From Cynocephalus volans (Eukaryota; Chordata; Mammalia; Dermoptera; Cynocephalidae): DNA of 64,000 bases. Positions 57,051 through 64,000 of this stretch are shown piece after piece (the stretch's first letter is position 1; every line of letters begins with the position of its first letter). Where the stretch lies: NCBI RefSeq assembly GCF_027409185.1, contig NC_084467.1, forward strand, positions 14,126,501 to 14,190,500, in the 5' to 3' direction. Made by a program: the position numbers and the translations under genes. The notes beneath the pieces are model-generated. The model was not told the origin of the DNA. It did no database searches and worked only from the letters and a program-made list of their open reading frames with translations.

Positions 57051-57379
57051 GACCTAAGAAGAGTGGCACATGGCACGCTGGCCACATCCTCAATCAATAC
57101 ACTGCCAAGTCCTCAGGGTCTCACAATCCAGCAAGAGGGACAGACACCTAGACACCTAATCACAGCACAGCAGGACAGGCGTGAGGAAGGCACCACGAGA
57201 GCGCTGAGGAGGGGGGTTAATGTGTCCATGTGCTCATCGGCGACTCTACCACTTGGCACCAACAAGGGTCAGATGTCAGGATCTCACCACTAGAGAGGAA
57301 GGGACAAAGGAGGCATCACTGTGCATAGCTTTGATTCCTTCGGAAGGCCACCATGAAAGATACGGAATGTTAGCAAGAA

Positions 57380-57560
57380 TGACAATAATAGCTACCACTT
57401 ATTGAATGCTTCCTATGCACCAGGCACTATGCCAGAGCTTTACAAATATTAACTCTTTAATCTTTACTAAAATACTATCATGAACTGCATTTTCAGCTGA
57501 AGAAACGGAAGCATGGGGAGGAAACACATTTGAACCCCAGCCACCACTCTGGAGCCTGTG
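57380..57560 (-). repeat. MIR SINE, antisense
   Basis: 'aataatagctaccacttatt', 'gcaccaggcactatgccaga' and 'gctgaagaaacggaag' are the complement of MIR. Confidence 0.85.
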
Positions 57561-58145
57561 CTCTCATGCCATGTTACACTCCCTCCCAAGGCAGACTAAA
57601 AGGCATTTTTCCTGCTCTGGGGCTCCATGTGGCAGACGCCATGAGCTTACCTTGAAGATATCCAGTTGAAATTGGATTTGAATATACCCACCACGAGGAG
57701 CAGCTGGCAAAGCATTGTTACACCCCCCCTTTCTGCCCAGCCTAAGAGGAGGGAGATGCTCCATTCTGCACCTACAGGGGCCTGTGGGCAGAATGGCATG
57801 AGCCTAAATGATGCCCATGGTGCCCTCGGCTCTTGGCAGTGTTGCTTCATCATTGTGGAGAAGGCCACACCACCAGGCCATGCCACCAGGATCTCTGTCC
57901 CTTTTCCGTCACCTACCCCGGGTCCTGGTCTGGGCACAAGATGCAGAGATGTACCAGCCTCAACTTCAGCCCTGAATGGTTCAAGATCTAGGGGAGGATA
58001 CAGAAGACAAATGTTTGCAGACTGACTGCAGAAGCCCGGAGGGAGGCATCCTTCCCGGCCTTGGGGAGGGGTGATCAGGAAAAGCTACAGGAGACATTGA
58101 GCACTGGCGGATGAACAGAGACCCATCAGGCGGAGCATTCAGGAG
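57561..58145. other. Intergenic sequence, nothing recognised
   Basis: Unique DNA with overlapping ~100-codon frames on both strands; none has a recognisable domain. Confidence 0.4.
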
Positions 58146-58147
58146 GA

Positions 58148-58395
58148 AATAGTGATAATAACAGCAGCACATGCTGACTGTGGCAGAAACTTTTCTAAAC
58201 ATTTTACTGCAGTTAACTCACCTGGACTCGAAAACAACCCAATGAGATAGGTACCTCTGTCATCCCCATTTTACAGAGAGCAAACTGAGGCACAGAGAGG
58301 TTAAAGAACCTGCCTGAGATCGTAGAAATAGTAGATGGTGAAACCAAGATCTAGTTCTGGCCTCTGGGCTCTCAGTCTCTACACCATGCTGAACA
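58148..58395 (-). repeat. MIR SINE, antisense, near full length
   Basis: 'atagtgataataacagcagc', 'tccccattttacagagagca' and 'ggcacagagaggttaaagaa' are the complement of MIR. Confidence 0.9.
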
Positions 58396-59860
58396 GTGTT
58401 CCCAGCCAAACCAATAGCATGTGCAAAGGCCCACGGGCCCAGTAGCAGGGCCCACCCAGGGACAGTCAATCATGGTGAGGCTGGAGAGATTGGCAGACAG
58501 CTTTTGTTCACTAAGACAACTTTTGGGCTGGACGACAGCAGCCAGGTCATGCAGCAGGTGTGAAGGCTGGTCAGCTCTCTCCACATCCCAGCTGATTGAC
58601 AGCTGGGTCCATAGACTCAGTCCCCAATGACCTAACCCCGATGCCAGCCCCAGCCTTCGCCCTAGCCTCAGCCTCTGTAAAACCTTCCCCGGCTAATTAG
58701 GAGAACGGAGACCACCCAACCCACCAGGCAGGTTTCCCCGCTCCTTCCTCACTCACCCCTCCGACCTCTGCCTGGCCTGGTATCCATAATGCATGTGCAC
58801 AACTTTTGTGTGCCCTTTATTGGATCTTTGAATGTATGTTCTCAAACTGTATCTGGCTGATTTGCTAAGCACTGGACCAAAATCCAAACTTACCCAGCAG
58901 AAAAATTAAGGGAAAACTGTTTCCCTTATAGGATTAACCACAAAACAGTCCAAACAGCAAACTCCCTTTCAATACCAGTGCAATATAGAAACATTTTATT
59001 TTTAAATCAATCCACAAATGTTTGTTCTATTGATTTTGTTGATTTGTTTATATATACCCTGTCTTGTTCCATCACCCACAAACACACACAAAAAAAGGCT
59101 TGAGGCAATTTTCAAAATACACATAACCAGAAACAATAAATAGATGTAGAGTCAGGACAAAGGAAAAGCAAGGGTTGGAAATAAAATAATAAAAAAAAGT
59201 TTTATTAAGTTACAAAATGTCATGTCCTTTGTGCTTGAGTCAGGTCGCTTGCTGGGTTTGAACTTCCTAGTGGCCAAGGCAAGAAGGACAAATGTATCCA
59301 TGAATGAGATGCCTAAAGGCTCATGAAGAAGAAACAAAACACTTGCTCAAAGGAGGAAGAGGACATGACAAGAAAGAAGAGAAGAAGGGAGAGAAGCAGC
59401 AGCAGCACAGGGTTTCTAGCTGTGAGATGTGTTAATCCAGCTCGCACTGGGTTTGGCCAAGGATTTGGGGGGGGTGCAGAGAGGAGACCCAAACCCAACC
59501 TGATCTGGTCTGAGCATAATGTCCACCCAAAGCTCAGGTGCTGATGCTACCTGAAAAGCTGGCCCTGCCTCAGGCCACCCTTGCTGAGCGTGGACAGGCC
59601 AGTGGAGGGGAAGGGCAGACGCTCATCCTCCTGAGCCCTGCAAACCCAGCCCTTGAGCATGTCTTTCCTCTTGATCTCTGATTGGGTCCTACCTGGGTCA
59701 GCTTAGAGCTCAACGAATTCCAGCCTTGTGAGTCTCCACCAGCAGGGGGGTCCTCCCAGTACCCACCCACCAGCAGGGCTGCTGGTCCCCAAAGCCCAGA
59801 CAGGCCACCTTCCTGACCAGTGATATACCTCCCCTCAGGTTCCTGAAAGCTCTCACTCTT
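58396..59860. other. Intergenic sequence, nothing secure
   Basis: 'gcatgtgcaaaggcccacgg' near 58420 fits the uncertain old repeat. 58980-59210 is A-rich without a recognised element. No gene. Confidence 0.4.
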
Positions 59861-59872
59861 AAGATAAGAGAG

Positions 59873-60033
59873 GGGCCGGCCCTGTGGCTCACTCGGGAGA
59901 GTGTGGCGCTGGCAGCGCCAAGGCTGCAGGTTTGGATCCTATATAGGGATGGCCAGTGCACTCACTGGCTGAGCATGGTGCAGATGACACCGAGCTGAGG
60001 GTTGCAATCCCCTTACCGGTCAAAAAAAAAAAG
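59873..60033 (+). repeat. tRNA-Ile-derived SINE, dimer (CYN-like), sense
   Basis: 'ggggccggccctgtggctca', 'ggatcctatatagggatggc', 'gatgacaccgagctgagggt' and 'ccccttaccggtc' then poly(A) running into (GA)n (60032-60045). Flank 'aagataagagag' may pair with the GA-rich tail. Confidence 0.9.
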
Positions 60034-60206
60034 AGAGAGAGAGAGTTGCTCTCTTTTGACTACTAGGTACATCATGCAAAGTATTCTACATGTACTAACT
60101 TGCCTAATCCTCCCTCTGTGACGTTCAGCCTCCCTCTGATCTCCAGCCCCAACATCTACTTGGAACCCGGACTTTTCCAGAAGTTACCAGGTACTTAAAT
60201 GTGACT

Positions 60207-60600
60207 ATGGTCTGAATGTGTCCCCACAAAAGTCATATGTTGAAAGTGAATGGCCAGTGTGATAGTATTAAGTGTGGGGGGGGGGTCTTTAGGAGGTGAT
60301 TAAGTCATGAGAGCAGAGCCCTCATGGATGGGATTAGGACCCTCATAAAAAGGCCTGAGGGAGTGGACTCTCCCTCTGGTTCTTCTATGTGGAGACACAG
60401 ATTTCCCCCCTCCAGAGGGTGCAGCAGGAAGGCTCCGTCTTGGAAGCAGAGTGATCCGGCCCTCACCAGACACCAAACTTTCTGGCACCTTGATCTTGGA
60501 TTTCCCAGCCTCCAGAACTGTGAGAAATAAATCTCTGTTCTCTATAAATTACCCAGTCTCAGGTATTTTGTTATAGCAGCATGAACAGACTCAGCCAGAT
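60207..60600 (+). repeat. MLT1A-like MaLR LTR, sense
   Basis: 'ctgaatgtgtccccacaaaa', 'tcatatgttgaaagtgaatg', 'ccagcctccagaactgtgag' then 'aaataaatctctgttctcta' and 'tattttgttatagcagcatg' follow MLT1A closely. Confidence 0.85.
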
Positions 60601-60609
60601 GGCTCAAAG

Positions 60610-61075
60610 ACATCCCAAACTCAATGGTCCAAGATAACCCCCACAGTGTCCCCATACCCTCATCCAATCCCCTTCCCGTGTCTTAGGTCTCAGGGAATGG
60701 CACCACTATCCAACTGCTCAGGCCAGGACCTGATGTGTCACCCTTACCCCTCTCCCCCAACCTCATACCCACAATACATCCACCACCCAGTGCGGCCAAT
60801 TCCACCTCCTAAACAGCTCTTGCATCCCTCCCCCACCCCCCTGCTTCATCTTCACCTCCCTACCTTGACTGGCTACCTCCTCTTGCATGGACCACTCCAC
60901 AACTTCTCATCCAGGCTCCTCATATCACCCCTGGTTCTTCTAGCACGTCCTTCACTCTGCAGCCAGAATAATCTCGTCAAGACACAAAGCATATCTGATC
61001 CTGTCGATCTGGATTAGAATCCCTCACTGGCTCCCCTTGCTCTTGAGATGGAGAACAAAGCTGGCCCCCCGCCCA
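60610..61075 (-). repeat. Old interspersed repeat, complement orientation, uncertain
   Basis: 'cactctgcagccagaataat', 'catatctgatcctgtcgatc' and 'tagaatccctcactggctcc' are complement-strand phrases of the 15465-type repeat. The text resumes after the minisatellite at about 61440-61620. Confidence 0.5.
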
Positions 61076-61082
61076 CTTCCCC

Positions 61083-61422
61083 ACTCACACCCCGAGGCAC
61101 ACACCCCTGCTTAGCCCTTCTCCAGCCCCACTGGCCCCCGTCCACCCCCCACTCACACCCCGAGGCACACACCCCTGCTTAGCCCTTCTCCAGCCCCGCT
61201 GGCCCCCGTCCACCCCCCACTCACACCCCGAGGCACACACCCCTGCTTAGCCCTTCTCCAGCCCCGCTGGCCCCCGTCCACCCCCCACTCACACCCCGAG
61301 GCACACACCCCTGCTTAGCCCTTCTCCAGCCCCGCTGGCCCCCGTCCACCCCCCACTCACACCCCGAGGCACACACCTCTGCTTAGCCCTTCTCCAGCCC
61401 CACTGGCCCCCGTCCAACCCTC
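61083..61422 (+). repeat. Minisatellite, five 68-bp units
   Basis: 'actcacaccccgaggcacac' starts at 61083, 61151, 61219, 61287 and 61355, exactly 68 bp apart. Units differ by only a few bases (for example 'ccccactgg' against 'ccccgctgg'). C-rich on this strand, so G-rich with several GGGG runs on the other. It interrupts the old repeat around it. Confidence 0.97.
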
Positions 61423-61624
61423 CACCCCTCCCTCTGCCCCAGGTGCTCTTCCACACGATTCTTCCCCGTCGACTCCTGCTCATTCCTCTGATCTCTTTCC
61501 AGCCATCATCTCCTCAGGAGAAACTTTCCTGCTCTCCCTCCCTAGTCAAGTCCTGCTTAAGCTTCCATAGTGACCTGTTCCTCCCCTTTGAGGCCTCCGT
61601 CCCAGCTGGGAGCCTTGGAGCCTA

Positions 61625-61725
61625 GCAGGCTGGCTTCAGCGTCTGCACTTAGAACCCTTACATAATAAGCAGTTGATTAGCCCTTGATAACATTCATTGA
61701 ATATTGTTGAATGAATAGATTATAG
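61625..61725 (+). repeat. L2-like 3' tail
   Basis: 'ttgaatattgttgaatgaat' resembles the L2 terminal text; short and uncertain. Confidence 0.45.
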
Positions 61726-61727
61726 GC

Positions 61728-62430
61728 TTGTAGTAGGCCAAATAATGGCTCCTAAAAAATATCAGTTCCTAATCCCTGGAACCTGCAAATGTTACCTTAT
61801 TTGGAAAAGGGTCTTTGCAGATGTGATTAAGTTAAGGATCTGGAAATGGGCAGATTATATTGGATTATCTGGTGGCCCTAAATGTCATCACATGGATCCT
61901 CATAAGAGGGAGGCAGAGGGAGATTTGACACACAGAGGACAAGGTCCCATGAAGACGGAGCAGAGAGAGCTTTGAAGATGCTGCCCTTGAAGACTGGAGT
62001 GATGTGGCCACAGAATGATATTTGCCAATAGCCACTGGGAGCTGGAAGAGGTAAGGAACAGATTCTCCCCAAGAGCTTCTGGGAGAAACACAGTCCTGCT
62101 AACACCTTGATGTCAGCCCAGTAATAACTGATTTTGGACTTCTGGATTCCAGAACTATGAAAGAATACATGCGGATTTTTTTTTGTTGTTGTTGTTTTTG
62201 TTTTTGTTTTTTTGACCAGTAAGGGGATCGCAACCCTTGGCACGGTGTTGTCAGCACCACACTCAGCCAGTGAGCGCATCGGCCATCTCTATATAGGGTC
62301 TGAACCCGCGGCCTCGGCGCTACCAGCACCACACTCTCCCGAGTGAGCCATGGGGCCGGCCCATGTGTGTTGTTTTAAACCACTAAATTCATGGTAATGT
62401 GTTACAACAGCCACAGGAACCAAATACAGT
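61728..62430 (+). repeat. MLT1-type MaLR LTR, sense, split by a SINE
   Basis: 'cctaatccctggaacctgca', 'gggtctttgcagatgtgatt', 'ctgctaacaccttgatgtca', then after the SINE 'tgtgttgttttaaaccacta' and 'gtaatgtgttacaacagcc'. Same type as the antisense LTR at 33185. Confidence 0.8.
62175..62361 (-). repeat. tRNA-Ile-derived SINE, dimer (CYN-like), antisense
   Basis: Poly(T)/GTT-rich tail, 'gaccagtaaggggatcgcaa', 'atctctatatagggtctgaa', 'cccgcggcctcggcgctacc' and 'gccatggggccggccc'. Nested in the MLT1 LTR. Confidence 0.9.
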
Positions 62431-62505
62431 GCTCACCGATGATGAAACTAAAACTCAGAGAAGCTAAGTAATCTGCCCAAAAGCACACAGTAAGCCTGTC
62501 CCTGC
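62430..62505 (-). repeat. MIR fragment, antisense
   Basis: 'aaactaaaactcagagaagc' and 'taagtaatctgcccaaaagc' are the complement of the MIR core. Confidence 0.7.
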
Positions 62506-62695
62506 CCTCAACCTCTCTAGGAAACCATTTAGAGAAAGGTGACCTCCCCAAAGTGAAAAGCCCAAGGAGACTCAAGTCATCGGAGAGCAATGAAAACCCG
62601 CAGCCCCCAGAGCAGGTGAGGGGAAACAGACCTCTCAGGACACACAGCGGGTTCCCGTCCCGACCTCCCCTCCACCTCTTGTTCTGAGCTTGCAG

Positions 62696-62745
62696 ACATC
62701 TCCTCACACCCACCTCCAGCACATCTCCTCACACCCACCTCCAGG
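62696..62745 (+). repeat. 25-bp tandem duplication
   Basis: A 25-bp unit beginning 'acatctcctcacacccacct' is present twice in tandem with at most the last base changed. Confidence 0.9.
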
Positions 62746-63069
62746 AGAAGACCTTCCTCAGGCCTTGATTCTCCCCAGCACAGTCCCTTGAGAAACCAAG
62801 CAAGTGACAGTCAGGAATTATCTGAAAGCTCCGGCTTCATTGCCATGTTTCTTCCAAACCATGCAGCCTGCTTGCTAATGTCTCACTTCAGGAAGCCCCA
62901 GACCCCTGCCTCTTTGTCCCCTCCTTCCCTTTCTCCTCCTCCTTTCCTTCCTGCCACTCCCACAGGACAGTTATAAAGAGGGAGAGTCCAGGGACCATGC
63001 AGAGGATGAAGCCAGCGTGGATGTCAACTTGCCAGCCTGACTTGCTAGGAGAAGCTAAGACAAAAACAG

Positions 63070-63300
63070 TGTGACAATTCACTCAGCACCACCACACATC
63101 AGGCACATGCTAGGCACTGCCATGTGGCACATTCCAGTAATCCCTACAGCATCCTGCAAGAGAAGTGGCACCATCCCTATCTTGCTGTTGGGGAAACTGA
63201 GGCTCAAAGAGGCAAAGAGCTTTGCTCAAGATTGCCCATCTAGGAACTGGCCACATTAGGATTTGACCAGGTCTGCCTGACTGCAAGTCTAGTGGTTTTC
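63070..63300 (-). repeat. MIR SINE, antisense
   Basis: 'aggcacatgctaggcactgc', 'gttggggaaactgaggctca' and 'atttgaccaggtctgcctga' are the complement of MIR. Confidence 0.85.
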
Positions 63301-63469
63301 CTACCCACCAAAGGATCCCCAGTCCCAGCCCAGCAGAAACTGCTCATCCCTTAATAGCGAAGGTGGCCAGGTGACCAGCTTTTTCAGACTGTCTCCACCG
63401 AGTCTTCTGCCCTGAGTGTCCATTTATCCATCCGAAAAATGAAGAGGTCACCCAAGCTGGCCCAAGCCC

Positions 63470-63760
63470 ATTCAAAGCATGCTCGTGTGAACACAATGCA
63501 ATAGTAGACGAGAAGTTGTTTTGAAAGTAAAAGTTCCGTGCCTGGGATTATTATTGTAAATACTATACACTCAACTCTTGATTTCCTACACTAATGGGAG
63601 GGAGCAGTGGCGCAGATAATTAAAAATGCGTTTATATTTGGCTCCAGAACATATTTTTGTTCTCATGTTTAGACATGGGTGGGCCTGATGTTCTGGGAAT
63701 TCAGTGTGACTTTATAATCCTTCTAGAATGAAAATTAAAAAAAGGAAAAAAATAACAAAC
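63470..63760. promoter_or_regulatory. Possible conserved non-coding element
   Basis: Non-repetitive AT-rich text: 'ggcgcagataattaaaaatg', 'cgtttatatttggctccaga' and 'tgttctcatgtttagacatg'. No open frame or repeat features. It looks like vertebrate regulatory DNA, but this is a judgement from appearance only. Confidence 0.35.
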
Positions 63761-63869
63761 ACCTGCCTTGAGAGCAAACAGAAAGCCATCCCATGCTCAG
63801 TCCTGGCTTGACCCCGTCTCTTCTAAGGATGGAAAATGTCACCTCCAAGGCGAATGCAAAAGCACCTTA

Positions 63870-63965
63870 GCCTAGGAGAGTTTCAGAATAAGTGATTGTT
63901 ATTGTTTTAAGCCACTGAGTTTGGGGAGGGTTTCTTGCACAGCAATAAATAATTGATATACCCCC
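63870..63965 (+). repeat. MLT1-like LTR 3' end fragment
   Basis: 'ttgttttaagccactgagtt' and 'gcacagcaataaataattga' match the terminal part of MLT1-type LTRs. Confidence 0.6.
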
Positions 63966-64000
63966 ATTCCATGTACCTAGGAGGTCTGTGGCCTCTCCAA

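Noticed and set aside
1..64000. Primate, rodent, carnivore or equid origin
   Set aside because: No Alu, B1/B2, SINEC or ERE elements occur in 64 kb, where dozens would be expected; a different tRNA-Ile SINE is present instead.
1..64000. An operon, CRISPR, phage or other multi-gene novel system
   Set aside because: Sequence is typical mammalian flank DNA with one single-exon gene; nothing supports a clustered gene system.

Overview
This window is intergenic-style mammalian DNA with one convincing protein-coding gene. The gene is an intronless open frame at 10431-12740 (+). It encodes a 769-residue kelch-repeat protein that I recognise as KLHDC7A. From memory of the human map, KLHDC7A is a single-exon gene on 1p36.13 between IGSF21 and PAX7. 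No exon of either neighbour is visible, so about 10 kb upstream and 51 kb downstream read as non-coding flank.

Organism: a placental mammal, judged from abundant MIR, L2, MER5A, L1 and MaLR/MLT1 repeats. Seven copies of a tRNA-Ile-like SINE (monomers and head-to-tail dimers, with a GGCCGGCCC-type 5' end and a TATATAGGGATGGCC linker) and no Alu, B1/B2, equine ERE or carnivore SINE argue against the usual lab and farm species. The pattern fits the CYN SINEs of colugos (Dermoptera) best. I hold that at about 60%; a rhinolophid-type bat SINE is the alternative.

Layout: 0-10 kb is unique DNA with old repeats and one rearranged L1 insertion bounded by a 14-bp target duplication. 10.4-15.4 kb is KLHDC7A and its likely 3' UTR, where the first AATAAA lies inside an LTR. 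15-30 kb holds MIRs, solitary LTRs and old L1 3' ends, plus a pair of AT-rich, homeodomain-site-rich ~150-bp direct repeats at 24.95-25.53 kb that do not look like an ordinary young repeat. 30-36 kb is nested L1, MLT1 and SINE insertions. 36-44 kb is mixed unique DNA with a well-preserved Tigger-like element, two MaLR-type LTRs, an ERV LTR with TATA and poly(A) signals, and a young L1 3' end with a (GT)n tract. 47-53 kb is a dense old L1/HAL1-like block holding a U2 snRNA 5' fragment with its own target duplication. 53-64 kb returns to unique DNA, MIRs, LTRs, a five-copy 68-bp minisatellite, and an AT-rich possible conserved element near the right end.

There is no operon, CRISPR array, phage or other multi-gene system. 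Repeat family names come from reading by eye without a database; where I am unsure of the family the entry says so.
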